64,000 bases of DNA, from contig NZ_JAFEWE010000001.1 of the NCBI RefSeq assembly GCF_017355785.1, positions 682,001 to 746,000 of the forward strand, read 5' to 3'. This stretch comes from Desertivirga arenae. Lineage in GTDB: Bacteria > Bacteroidota > Bacteroidia > Sphingobacteriales > Sphingobacteriaceae. Position 1 is the stretch's first letter, and every line of letters begins with the position of its first letter. The notes below the pieces were generated by a model. That model was not told the DNA's origin and ran no database searches. It saw only the letters and a program-made list of their open reading frames with translations. Made by a program: the position numbers and the translations under genes. Shown here piece by piece: positions 27,551 to 36,482 of this stretch.

Positions 27551-28935
27551 TTGAGATTTTTAATCTTAATACTTCTAAAACTTACATCATCGCCATGGTC
27601 CTGCAATAGAATATGGCCTTCAGGTGCCTCCCCGAAATTGATCCAATTTTTGTATTTACTGATAGCTACCAGGTCCCGGAACTCCTTTGAGCCTCTTACA
27701 TACTCCAAAACTTTCACTCCATTAAGATAGTGCTCAACCCGGTTATCAGGATAGACGACCACACGCCCACTGTTCCATTCACCGATCGGATGAAGAAAAC
27801 GATCAGGTTTATTAGCTGTCATCAGATCATATAAAGAAGACAGTGTGCGGTTCCCGTCACGTCCCAGTTTAGCATCGGGATGTAATTTATCGTCGAGCAC
27901 CTGGTATTCAAGTCCAATAGCAGAACCTGCATTTTTTTCAGAAAGGGTGACAAAGTACTTCACTCCGCTATTAGCCCCTGGAGATAATTTAAAATCAAAG
28001 CTAAGGTCGAAAGCGCCAAATTTATCTTTAGTAACAATATCGCCCCCATTGGTTGACTCTGCACCATTTGACGGCAATACCCTCAGAACGCCATCCTTAA
28101 TTACCCAACCTTTTTCAGGGAAGCTTTCCTTGTAAGCCCCAACCCAACCCTTAGAGCTCTTCCCGTCAAACAACAGTTTCCAGCCATTTTGCTTCTCTTG
28201 CATACTTAAAGAGTTTGGCTGCATGTTAACCACAAAGATGTTAGATGGAAAGGGCTCAGGTTTTAAGTTAGAAGTTCTGATACTGATGTTTTTAAAATAG
28301 ATATTCTTTCCTGCTTCTTCCTCTTTTGACACACTATGTACCTGCAATCCAATGAAGCCCTTCTGATCTACCGTATCTATTAAATAAGCTACAGGCTGGC
28401 CATTTAACCAGGTTTTAGTGACGTTGCCTATGCACTCGATCTTAACATGATTATACTCTCCGCTTTTATACAAGTTCTGCGCGCCCGGATTTAAGGAAAG
28501 AGGGTATAACCATTGCCTTCTACTTTCATCATATATTCCCCCGCTCCACTTCCTGTCACTTGGATCTATTTCTACCTGCCTGCCGTAAACGGCACCCTTA
28601 CCTTTGTTTAGCGCAGGATTGTAATGACTGCGGGTTTGAATACCTGAATTGATAGCTGCGCTTAGTTTGATATCCAACTCCAGGACAAAGTCGCCATACT
28701 CTCTTTCTGTAACCAGGAAGGTGTTAGGAGAATTAAGGACTGTTGTTCCTACAATTACTCCATCTTCAACTTTAAAGGGTGCATTTCCACCCATGGGTTT
28801 CCATCCTTTTAAGGTTTTTCCATCGAAGATCTCCGCTCCTTGCACATCTTTATGCTGTTTAAAGCTTGCTTTAGATATTGAGGGCTGAAGCAAAACAGCC
28901 AGAATAAGCAGAGAAGATAGTCGTGTAAGTTTCAT
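27547..28935 (-). CDS. Tandem DUF1080 protein (3-keto-disaccharide hydrolase type)
   Basis: About 462 residues from MKLTRLSSLLILAVLLQPSI; the longer frame to 29010 would overlap the previous gene, and the signal peptide supports 28935. It holds two DUF1080 (PF06439) beta-jelly-roll domains. The first has AEIFDGKTLKGWKPMGG, VEDGVIVGT, FVLELDIKLSAAINSGIQTR and WNH-like contacts. The second has WKLLFDGKSSKGWVGA, IKDGVLRVLPS, FDLSFDFKLSPGANSGVKYF and HPIGEWNSGRVVVY. Members hydrolyse glycosides after C3 oxidation of a sugar. It lies 4 bp after a Gfo/Idh/MocA oxidoreductase, which fits oxidation followed by cleavage of the 3-keto intermediate. The two domains may differ in activity. Confidence 0.85.
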   Translation of the reverse strand: MKLTRLSSLLILAVLLQPSISKASFKQHKDVQGAEIFDGKTLKGWKPMGGNAPFKVEDGVIVGTTVLNSPNTFLVTEREYGDFVLELDIKLSAAINSGIQTRSHYNPALNKGKGAVYGRQVEIDPSDRKWSGGIYDESRRQWLYPLSLNPGAQNLYKSGEYNHVKIECIGNVTKTWLNGQPVAYLIDTVDQKGFIGLQVHSVSKEEEAGKNIYFKNISIRTSNLKPEPFPSNIFVVNMQPNSLSMQEKQNGWKLLFDGKSSKGWVGAYKESFPEKGWVIKDGVLRVLPSNGAESTNGGDIVTKDKFGAFDLSFDFKLSPGANSGVKYFVTLSEKNAGSAIGLEYQVLDDKLHPDAKLGRDGNRTLSSLYDLMTANKPDRFLHPIGEWNSGRVVVYPDNRVEHYLNGVKVLEYVRGSKEFRDLVAISKYKNWINFGEAPEGHILLQDHGDDVSFRSIKIKNLN

Positions 28936-28939
28936 AATT

Positions 28940-30142
28940 TTAAAAATTATATTCTGATTTCCAGGGCTTAATTTCATGCTGAGCAATAGCCTGATTTGCC
29001 AGATGTACACAAACAGAAGTAGTAGCTCCGGTTATTACATTGGACGCAGGCATACTGCCTGTAGTTATTGCTTTATAAAAATCGTTCAGGGCATACCATG
29101 TACCGTCCTTCGATCTCTCCTTCAATATGGGGATGCCTCCATTTGTATTCCATTCGATCTTTGACGCTCCAGTCACACCATCGATGGTCTCCAACTCCTT
29201 ACGCGTTTCCTTCTCAGGATAGAACACTCCCTGATCTGTTAGTAAGGATATTGTACCCTTTGTCCCTTTTAGCCTGAACAAATATCCATCATAGGCATTT
29301 CCACATGTAGCACCAAAATTACCGATCATATTATGTTTGTTGTATCGTAAAGCGACCTGCACATTATCAAAAGTCTCTCTGCCGTCTTTGTAGAAGTCTA
29401 TGCCTCCCGTTCCAAGAACCTCATCTGGATGAGTATTAAAAGCCCAATTAATAAAATCGATCTGATGCGACAAAAGTTCAGCGACAAGGCCTCCCGAATA
29501 CTCTTTATACATCCGCCAGTTAACCTGTTTCTCAAGAGCCGGATTAGGAACACTACGTCTCCAATTCCAATTTCTATCCCATCTGCTTTCCACCTGGGTT
29601 ACTTTCCCCAGATAACCTTTATCAATCATATCCTTAACCCGGTAGTACAGAGGTATGTACCGGTATTGGTGCCCCACCTGTAATACCTGTTTAGGGTATT
29701 TCTGCGCCAGCTTCACCAGCTTTCGGGCTTCAGAAATATTATAGGTCATCGTTTTTTCCAGGTATACATGTTTCCCGGCCTCTAATGCTGCTACAGCAGC
29801 AGGATAATGGACGTTCAATGGAGTAGCTATCAAGACAGCCTCGATACTCTTATCGTCAAGCAGTTTTCTGTAGTCTGAATATTGCATCAGCCGACCCTGT
29901 TCAGGGATCCTTTCTGCCTCTTTAAGGCGGAAATCGAGTATATCGCAAATTGCCGAAACACGAAAAGAGGTATTAAGCTGCCTGGCAGTATGCATTAAAC
30001 CTTTTCCACGGTCGCCAGTACCAATAACGCCGAGATTAATTATTCCATTCGGCTTATGAGAGAATGCATTCAACATTTGATTTTGCAGTAGCAAAGACCC
30101 TGTAAGTAATCCTGCCTGCTTCAAAAAGTCGCGTCTAAACAT
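28940..30142 (-). CDS. Gfo/Idh/MocA family oxidoreductase, exported
   Basis: A 400-residue protein. A Tat-like N-terminus (MFRRDFLKQAGLLTGSLLLQ) is followed by a Rossmann fold (NLGVIGTGDRGKGLM, IEAVLIATPLNVHYPAAVAA, AGKHVYLEKTMTYNISEARK, the family's EKP-like motif with EKT). The C-terminal alpha/beta domain includes SGGLVAELLSHQIDFINWAF, with the conserved His of the active-site helix. Such exported enzymes oxidise the C3 hydroxyl of glycosides in 3-keto pathways. It directly abuts the paralogue at 30143 (no gap) and the DUF1080 gene. Substrate is unknown. Confidence 0.88.
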   Translation of the reverse strand: MFRRDFLKQAGLLTGSLLLQNQMLNAFSHKPNGIINLGVIGTGDRGKGLMHTARQLNTSFRVSAICDILDFRLKEAERIPEQGRLMQYSDYRKLLDDKSIEAVLIATPLNVHYPAAVAALEAGKHVYLEKTMTYNISEARKLVKLAQKYPKQVLQVGHQYRYIPLYYRVKDMIDKGYLGKVTQVESRWDRNWNWRRSVPNPALEKQVNWRMYKEYSGGLVAELLSHQIDFINWAFNTHPDEVLGTGGIDFYKDGRETFDNVQVALRYNKHNMIGNFGATCGNAYDGYLFRLKGTKGTISLLTDQGVFYPEKETRKELETIDGVTGASKIEWNTNGGIPILKERSKDGTWYALNDFYKAITTGSMPASNVITGATTSVCVHLANQAIAQHEIKPWKSEYNF

Positions 30143-31492
30143 TTATTTAAAGACTTTTCCGTTCACAATTACTTCCTGTTTTTTCTCATCAAAAGTTGCT
30201 TTTGACCCGGAGTGCGAGGCAGCAGTTGTCATAATATTGGCGATTGAATGATAATATCCGGCCTCGACAGGAGCATTCGGCTGTCTCCTGCTCCTAATAC
30301 ATTCCATCCAGTTAAGCATATGGTTGGTAGTTAACCAATCGCCTCCGGTATTTGCACTGGCAACAACCTGCATAGAAGCATCTGCAAGAGCAATAGTAGG
30401 CAACAAGTTAGCTTTCATGCCCATTGCAGCAGCATGATTTTCCTGCAATCCTCCATTAGGGGAAATCTGATTGGTGATCAAATTCAGCTCTCCGCCGTTT
30501 GAATAATAGATCTCTGCGGGCTTCTCAGATCCGTTATGCATCCTTGAACTGAATATTACCTGAAAGCCCTTCTGATCGCCTTCCAGGCCATAATCAAATA
30601 CTGCTGTTGTAGTATCCCAATTCTTCCTGCCGTCATTCCACATATAAATTCCACCGTTTGATACCACACTCCTGGGATGTTTTAAACCAGTAAACCAATG
30701 AACCGTATCAATCTGATGACTCATCCATTGACCTGGCATCCCTGAAGAATAAGGCCAGAATAAGCGGTATTCCAAATACTTACGTGGATCCCATGGCTCG
30801 AAGGGCCGGTTCATTAAAAACCTTTTCCAATCAGTATCAGATTCCTTTAGCTTAGTGATCAAACCTGGCCGTCTCCACCGTCCGGGTTGATTTACATTCC
30901 AGGTCAACTCTACCATGGTTATATCGCCAAACTTTCCTTGTTTGATAAAGTCAGCAGCTGCATGGTAATTTGCACCACTACGTCTTTGTGAACCGATTTG
31001 AACTATCCTGTCTGTCGCTTTTACCGCCTTCAATGCCGCCCTGTTGTCTTCCATGGTTTCTGCAAAAGGTTTCTCAACATAGGCATCGCACCCTGCCTTT
31101 ACAGCTTCAATAGTATGGAGGGCATGCTGAAAATCGGCTGTACTTATGATAACTGCATCAAGGTCTTTCATCTGATACAATTCCTCATTATTCACACAAG
31201 GCTTAATTTTCTGGTTGAGTTTCTGCTCCAAAAAAGCCTGGCCCTCCTCGCGGCGAAGCTTCCAGAGGTCAGACAAGGCAACAATATCAAAGTTCAACTT
31301 TGAATGATGGGCGGTAAAAGCTGGAAAAAGCGAGGTCCTGAAACGGTCGGAAAAGCCTACTATCCCCACGCGCACACGATCATTGGCTCCTATTATCCGG
31401 CTATAACTCTTAGCTGTAAAAGGTAAAGTACTTAAATAAGTACCCGCGGCTGCAACAGCAGCCTGTCTGATAAATTCCCTTCTTGAAGTCAT
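30143..31492 (-). CDS. Gfo/Idh/MocA family oxidoreductase, Tat-exported
   Basis: A 449-residue protein. The Tat-like leader MTSRREFIRQAAVAAAGTYL has twin Arg followed by EF. Rossmann-fold elements are VRVGIVGFSDRFRTSLFPAF, LDAVIISTADFQHALHTIEA and AGCDAYVEKPFAETMEDNRA; the EKP motif is intact and IVQIGSQRRSG follows. The C-terminal part has GMPGQWMSHQIDTVHWFTGL, with the catalytic-helix His. The glycine-rich loop reads GFSDRFR rather than GxGxxG, so cofactor contact may differ from its neighbour. It is the first gene of a compact operon with the second oxidoreductase, DUF1080 and GH92. The upstream gap 31493-31615 carries a 7-bp inverted repeat (31568-31590). Confidence 0.88.
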   Translation of the reverse strand: MTSRREFIRQAAVAAAGTYLSTLPFTAKSYSRIIGANDRVRVGIVGFSDRFRTSLFPAFTAHHSKLNFDIVALSDLWKLRREEGQAFLEQKLNQKIKPCVNNEELYQMKDLDAVIISTADFQHALHTIEAVKAGCDAYVEKPFAETMEDNRAALKAVKATDRIVQIGSQRRSGANYHAAADFIKQGKFGDITMVELTWNVNQPGRWRRPGLITKLKESDTDWKRFLMNRPFEPWDPRKYLEYRLFWPYSSGMPGQWMSHQIDTVHWFTGLKHPRSVVSNGGIYMWNDGRKNWDTTTAVFDYGLEGDQKGFQVIFSSRMHNGSEKPAEIYYSNGGELNLITNQISPNGGLQENHAAAMGMKANLLPTIALADASMQVVASANTGGDWLTTNHMLNWMECIRSRRQPNAPVEAGYYHSIANIMTTAASHSGSKATFDEKKQEVIVNGKVFK

Positions 31493-31567
31493 TTAACAAG
31501 GTTTTTTCAAATGCAGAAAATCGATTAGTTTATAATTATTTCATTAGGTTCAGAAATGTCAGAAATT

Positions 31568-31590
31568 TAAACGCAAAACACAAGCGTTTA
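31568..31590. repeat. Short inverted repeat between oxidoreductase and GH127 genes
   Basis: Arms TAAACGC (31568-31574) and GCGTTTA (31584-31590) are exact complements around a 9-base A/C-rich loop. It could be an operator or a weak terminator for the GH127 gene (stop at 31616). No T run follows on the minus strand. The half-site AAACG resembles LacI-type operators, but the spacing is unlike the sites near 39-43 kb. Confidence 0.3.
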
Positions 31591-31615
31591 TTCAAATTCT
31601 AGCATTATACATCCC

Positions 31616-34147
31616 CTATTTCAGTCCTGTCACAACAATGTTATCATACGATGGCATTCCATCGTATGATCGAAGCCCGATTGAGCCGCTGATGTATTCT
31701 GTATCAGTTACAGAAACAAGAGGCTTTGTTGTATTGTCAATAAAAACCTCAATCAAGGAGCCTGCTGCCTTTACCTTCAAGCGATACTTTTGTCCAGGAC
31801 TAACTTTAAATGGAACCGAGTTCAGCATTTTGTAATTCCCAGATCCAGCCTTACCAATCTCTAAACGATTAAACCCGGGACTGATGCCCACATAATACCC
31901 TTTATAAAAATCAGCCCCGATAGATGGGTTTGAAACACGAAATATAACTCCTGAATCACCGATTTTTCCGGGCACAATATCCGTTTGCAGGATGAAATCG
32001 CTCACATCCACAGAAGGGGCAACCAACTTCGATCCGTGAATGCCTGCTCCCCATGATCCGTGGTTGGATGCGTTGCAGATGGCCTGATCTTTCACAAACC
32101 ACCCTCCACCATAAAAGATCCAATCATTCATCTTCCCATCATTAAAGTCGGCACTGAACTTATTTTTCGTTGCCTTTCCTGGGCCTATTAAAGGGAAAAT
32201 AGAGACCCTGAGATTTTCAGCCCCATAGGGGATCAGACGAAGTTCTTCCTCTGGTTCAGTAGATGGTAGCGGACTGTAAGGAACCTCAAAAGCGGAGATG
32301 TTGTTGTAGGACATTGTCCAGCCGGGAATCCTTTTTCCTTTAAACTTCAGCACTACCGGAGTATTATCAGGGTTGAAGGGATCATTGGTCAGATTGCTTT
32401 TTTCTACAATGACCTGTTCATTCAAATTTTCATTGTTCAATAAAAGTCCGTAGTTCCAATCTTTAACTGGGTAGAGCTCATAATCGGCGAAGCCAGCTAC
32501 CGGATGCACCTTGGTAACTAGCTTTCTGGCATTAACTTTTAATGCATATACCAGAGGCCCTCGTTCCACACTTACTGCATTATTCACCTGTTTTGTTAAT
32601 TTCACTGCCATTGGAAAATTTAACAGAACTTCATCCCCATCTTTCCATTCCCTTTTCAAAGCCAGAATATTTCCTGCAGTAGAACCAGTTTGGAGCTTTC
32701 CATTCACCTTTATGCTTGCTTTAGTGCACCAGGCCGGAATTCGTAAACGTAAAGGAAAAAAAGCAGGTTCTTTCATGGATAGATTCAACTTTACCTGTTC
32801 CCCGAAAGGGTAATCGGTTTCTGCTGTGATCTTTACCGGAATGTTATTTGCCACGGATGCCCGTACTTCTACAGGCGCATAAGCTATTATAGCCAGACCT
32901 CCGTCGGGGGTAGCCGCCCAGCTGTTCTTTACGAAATAGGGCCAGCCCATATGCATATTGAAGCGGCAACAACCCATCCCCGAGTAGGGACTTAAAAGTA
33001 GCGCCTCCGGATAATCTTCATCGAAACCGTTATTGCCCTGCATACATCGCAGCTGATTGGGTTGCGTATAATAAAGATGCTCTTTCAAGTCGGGGCTAAA
33101 CTGTGCAGGAAGGGTATTGAATGCTATTTTCTCAAGCCGGTCTCCTATACTAGCATCTTCAAAGAACCGCGCTGCAGTTTCCAGGCTTTGCATCCATTCA
33201 ACAACCGTACACGTTTCCACCCCCTGGACTGAGCTTTTACCGGCAAGGAATTCTGTGCCTGATGCTATTCCGGTTGGCTGAAGATGATCCCTGTCCAGGT
33301 GATCAATCCCTTTGAAAAAAGCCGCTTTATACGTTTTATCCGGCTTATGCTGATAGGCTATTGCCGGAAAGCGTAAAGCCTGACCTACACTTACTGCGTG
33401 CTTGGGGTGGAAATCATCACCAAAATGGTAAAAGAAATTTTGAGTGAAGATCTGCTTCCAGGGATAGGCTTGTTTCTCCAACAAGCTTGCCAGCTCGAGC
33501 AAATACTTCTCACCGGTCTTATTGTATAGCCAGAGGACCACTTCAATGTTATCAGCCGCCCTCGACCTGCTCCAATCCCTTAAAGGGTTAGCAGGAAGGT
33601 TCAGCAGTTGATATTCAAAATACTTGCTTAAAAAAGGGATAACTTGTTCATCTCGTGTAGCTTCATAATAGGTTTTCAGAGCGTATAACACCGGCATACG
33701 TGGCCACCAGTCATTCATTTGCGGCGGTCCGAAAAGACCATTCTCCTGTTGGCTGTTAAGGATATGATCGATCCATTTGCGGGCTTTTTCTTTTAAAGTT
33801 TCATCATTAAGCGTATAAGCAAGCGCAACCAAGCCCTTAACATAGTAAGCAGGCCTTTCCCATCCTTTACCTGTACCTCCCAGCCAGTCAGAACCCTGGC
33901 CCAGATTGTCAGATTCAGGGTAAAGCTCTTCTGCATGACCGGTGGCACCATCTGCCTGAAGCTCTAGCTGTTTTAATAACCATCCTTTTGCTTTAATGCT
34001 ACCTAGTGGAAGTTCAGCATTAGCTAATGGATACAAGGGTGCTTTTGAAAAAGCATAATCTGCTCTAGTGTTTTCCTGGGCGGTAACTTTCCCATGGCTT
34101 AATATCACTAACAGCACTCCGGTTAACAGCCCGTGTGATGTACGCAT
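31616..34147 (-). CDS. GH127-type beta-L-arabinofuranosidase (DUF1680) with C-terminal jelly-roll
   Basis: An 843-residue secreted enzyme (signal to about residue 23, VTAQ). The (alpha/alpha)6 barrel contains PLGSIKAKGWLLKQLELQAD, NSQQENGLFGPPQ and NDWWPRMPVLYALKTYYEAT. The GH127 zinc/catalytic set is intact: Glu299 in GTEF (candidate acid/base), Glu311 and Cys313 in VETC, and Cys393-Cys394 in GCCRFNMH, where the nucleophilic Cys is expected. DUF1680 beta domains follow (VERGPLVYALKVN). The last about 180 residues are a DUF1080/LamG-like jelly roll (FILQTDIVPGKIGDSGVIFR, GSIGLRSYDGMPSYDNIVVT), probably a binding module. GH127 removes arabinofuranose from plant glycans and hydroxyproline arabinans; GH146 is a close alternative. 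Confidence 0.85.
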   Translation of the reverse strand: MRTSHGLLTGVLLVILSHGKVTAQENTRADYAFSKAPLYPLANAELPLGSIKAKGWLLKQLELQADGATGHAEELYPESDNLGQGSDWLGGTGKGWERPAYYVKGLVALAYTLNDETLKEKARKWIDHILNSQQENGLFGPPQMNDWWPRMPVLYALKTYYEATRDEQVIPFLSKYFEYQLLNLPANPLRDWSRSRAADNIEVVLWLYNKTGEKYLLELASLLEKQAYPWKQIFTQNFFYHFGDDFHPKHAVSVGQALRFPAIAYQHKPDKTYKAAFFKGIDHLDRDHLQPTGIASGTEFLAGKSSVQGVETCTVVEWMQSLETAARFFEDASIGDRLEKIAFNTLPAQFSPDLKEHLYYTQPNQLRCMQGNNGFDEDYPEALLLSPYSGMGCCRFNMHMGWPYFVKNSWAATPDGGLAIIAYAPVEVRASVANNIPVKITAETDYPFGEQVKLNLSMKEPAFFPLRLRIPAWCTKASIKVNGKLQTGSTAGNILALKREWKDGDEVLLNFPMAVKLTKQVNNAVSVERGPLVYALKVNARKLVTKVHPVAGFADYELYPVKDWNYGLLLNNENLNEQVIVEKSNLTNDPFNPDNTPVVLKFKGKRIPGWTMSYNNISAFEVPYSPLPSTEPEEELRLIPYGAENLRVSIFPLIGPGKATKNKFSADFNDGKMNDWIFYGGGWFVKDQAICNASNHGSWGAGIHGSKLVAPSVDVSDFILQTDIVPGKIGDSGVIFRVSNPSIGADFYKGYYVGISPGFNRLEIGKAGSGNYKMLNSVPFKVSPGQKYRLKVKAAGSLIEVFIDNTTKPLVSVTDTEYISGSIGLRSYDGMPSYDNIVVTGLK

Positions 34148-34414
34148 ATAATGGTTTTGTGTGTGTGTGTCTGTCCTTCCTTAGCTCTTCAAAAATCACT
34201 ATTACAAGGCTTCTTTAATTCTCAAGCTTTGGTTGATTTGTCTCAATTTCCCGATGAAAAAAAATCCAAAACCTCGGTTTAAAGCAATCAGGCTGCGTTT
34301 TGCAGATCCATTAAATCCTGCAACTTCTTAGGGGCCTAGCTAAAAATCCCGCTTTAATTAAATTTGAGAAGAATTCTGTTTTTCTGGAACTACACACAAC
34401 TAAATTTTTGATAT
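34148..34414. other. Divergent intergenic region
   Basis: A 267-base gap between the GH127 gene (minus) and the sugar dehydrogenase gene (plus). It holds a short (GT) run at about 34157-34170 and A/T-rich sequence upstream of the plus-strand start. No clear TTTG/TAnnTTTG pair, operator or small gene was recognised. Confidence 0.4.
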
Positions 34415-35917
34415 ATGGTAAAGGGGCTTCGAAATACTGCGATAATATTATGCATAATATCAATTGCCCTATTTACCAATTGCATTTTTTATCCATCCAT
34501 TCAACATCCCGCTGGAGCTCTAAATGTTGTTGTTGACACGATTGCGAAAGACCTTACGGTACCATGGGATATATGCTTTCTTCCTAACGATGACCTTTTG
34601 TTCACTGAACGCAATGGTAAGGTGAGGCTCTTTAGAGATAATACGCTGCAAGACCTCCCGGTATTAACTATACCAGACATAGAAGTCAAGGGAAAAATGG
34701 GCTTACTAGGTATGTGTCTGCACCCCGGGTTCACATTAAATCATAAAATTTATCTTGCATATAATTATCGTATGGAAGGACAAACCTTTCTAAGAGTGGT
34801 TAGCTATACCTATCTTAAAGAACGGTTGGTGAGTCCTCAGGTAATAATAGAAGGGATACCGGGAGTTTTTAACCATACAGGCTGCAGACTAAAATTCGGT
34901 CCGGATCTGAAACTTTATATAACTACAGGAGATGCAGATATTCCCCGATTATCTCAGGATATCAAAGTCTTTAACGGTAAAATTTTGCGACTTAATGATG
35001 ATGGATCTATACCGGCAGATAATCCATTGAAAGGTGACTCTGTAAGAAGAGAGATATGGAGTTACGGACATAGAAACCCACAAGGGATTTCGTTTCAACC
35101 AGGGACAGGCTTATTGTTCAGCTCTGAACACGGCCCAACTGGCGGTGACGAAATCAACATTATCCGCAAGGGCGGCAATTATGGTTGGCCGGTAGTACAT
35201 CACCGTGAAATACAGGAGCCAATGATAAGTCCCGTAATGGAGTTTTCTCCTTCAATAGGCCCCGCTGCAACCCTATTTTATACCGGAAAAGCCTTCCCTT
35301 CATTAAAAGGTAACCTTCTGGTAGGCTGCATGCGTGGGGAAGCAATCTTAAACATCCAGTTAAGAGATTCGGAAATAAAATCTTATAATTATCTCTTAAA
35401 AAAAACTTTCGGACGGATAAGAGCGATAGCTGAAGACAGCAGGGGATACATTTATATTTCCACTTCCCAGGTAGATCCTCCAGAGAGCAGGCTGCAGACG
35501 GGCGAAAGGGACTATGATCTGATTCTGCGATTAAGACCAGCAGACAGCAGGGATCCGGAGAACAGGATCATCCGGATCAGTACTATAAATGAACTCACAG
35601 AAGCAATTAACGACAGCAGAGCTGCACGGGTTAATAGTCCCGGCAGAAAGCCCGAGATGCTGTACTTACAGCTGTGTGCTGGTTGTCATGGACAGAAGAT
35701 GCAGGGCAAAGAAAGTACGCCTAGTCTTGTAGACAAACTCTGGTTGAACGGGGGATCAAAGGAAGCAATTTCCAGATCCATCAGTGAGGGAATTATCAAG
35801 AAAGGAATGCCTGCGTGGAAAGGAGTGCTAAGTGACAAAGAAATTGATGCAATCAGAGATTTAATTCTAAGGTCTACCAGTTCACGTCCAGGTAAAAGGC
35901 CTCCTCATTTTCGATAG
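34415..35917 (+). CDS. PQQ-type soluble aldose sugar dehydrogenase fused to cytochrome c
   Basis: A 500-residue protein. The N-terminus has a lipoprotein-like signal (IALFTNC, Cys23). Residues about 40-385 are a GSDH/SGDH six-bladed propeller: VPWDICFLPNDDLLFTERNG, MGLLGMCLHPGFTLNHKIYL, GDADIPRLSQDIKVFNGKIL, WSYGHRNPQGISFQPGTGLL, SSEHGPTGGDEINIIRKGGN. These are the PQQ- and Ca-binding stretches of sorbosone/aldose dehydrogenases. Residues about 410-490 are a class I cytochrome c with CAGCH heme site and a late Met (KKGMPAW) as likely axial ligand. It would oxidise aldoses outside the cytoplasm and pass electrons to the respiratory chain. Its 3' end overlaps the convergent gene by 44 bp. Confidence 0.88.
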   Translation: MVKGLRNTAIILCIISIALFTNCIFYPSIQHPAGALNVVVDTIAKDLTVPWDICFLPNDDLLFTERNGKVRLFRDNTLQDLPVLTIPDIEVKGKMGLLGMCLHPGFTLNHKIYLAYNYRMEGQTFLRVVSYTYLKERLVSPQVIIEGIPGVFNHTGCRLKFGPDLKLYITTGDADIPRLSQDIKVFNGKILRLNDDGSIPADNPLKGDSVRREIWSYGHRNPQGISFQPGTGLLFSSEHGPTGGDEINIIRKGGNYGWPVVHHREIQEPMISPVMEFSPSIGPAATLFYTGKAFPSLKGNLLVGCMRGEAILNIQLRDSEIKSYNYLLKKTFGRIRAIAEDSRGYIYISTSQVDPPESRLQTGERDYDLILRLRPADSRDPENRIIRISTINELTEAINDSRAARVNSPGRKPEMLYLQLCAGCHGQKMQGKESTPSLVDKLWLNGGSKEAISRSISEGIIKKGMPAWKGVLSDKEIDAIRDLILRSTSSRPGKRPPHFR

Positions 35918-36398
35918 GGACAACGCTAACTTTTGGAAATGAAAAAGCATCAGGTTTACATGTTCTTACCATCCCTGTTAGCACGCCTTTCCCATATTCC
36001 GGAGGGTATGGTGTATGCATCTTCAACCTGGCGAATTTCTTTTTTTCGTCAAAGCTCTCTAATAGGAAATAACCCACTTCGCCATTAATATGATTACTTT
36101 TATATGCAGCATCAAGGTTGATCAGCAAAGATTTGAAGTCTGCATTCGGGTCTGGTACAGTGGCACCTCTTCCTTTACCCAGCGTGAAAATTGTATTTGG
36201 ACCATAAGTTACTGAGACGGCCTGCAAAGCGTCCAGCCAGTCCTGTTCATGATACCATCCCTCCATTACCAACCCTGTAAGACCATATTTAGCAAGGAGA
36301 TCGTCAATGTTCATACTATGTTCTTTCAGAATGTTTACTGCTGATAATATAGCCCGTCCGCTTACTTTATTCTCTTCTGCAAATGCTTTGTAATACAT
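35874..36398 (-). CDS. Conserved-looking protein of unknown function
   Basis: 174 residues from the ATG at 36398, chosen because AGGAGA sits 4 bases upstream (36403-36408 on the plus strand reads TCTCCT); an in-frame Met at 36419 lacks this. It is soluble and acidic-basic mixed, with no signal or membrane helix. It contains MNIDDLLAKYGLTGL, MEGWYHEQDWLDALQAVSVT, INGEVGYFLLESFDEKKKFA and KMHTPYPPEYGKGVLTGMVR. The 'G.VG..LLESFD...K.A...H.PYP..YG.G' pattern recalls small ligand-binding domains, but I do not recognise the family. The 3' 44 bp overlap the sugar dehydrogenase gene on the other strand. Confidence 0.65.
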   Translation of the reverse strand: MYYKAFAEENKVSGRAILSAVNILKEHSMNIDDLLAKYGLTGLVMEGWYHEQDWLDALQAVSVTYGPNTIFTLGKGRGATVPDPNADFKSLLINLDAAYKSNHINGEVGYFLLESFDEKKKFARLKMHTPYPPEYGKGVLTGMVRTCKPDAFSFPKVSVVPIENEEAFYLDVNW

Positions 36399-36482
36399 AA
36401 TATCTCCTGTTAGGAGCACTACTACGAAAAAACTTGGATAAGGTTATCGAATTTAAGGAAAGCAAATTAACCGGAAGGGTAC

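Noticed and set aside
34157-34170. Short GT dinucleotide run upstream of the GH127 gene
   Set aside because: Too short to call a functional microsatellite; similar GT-rich leaders occur before other genes in the window.
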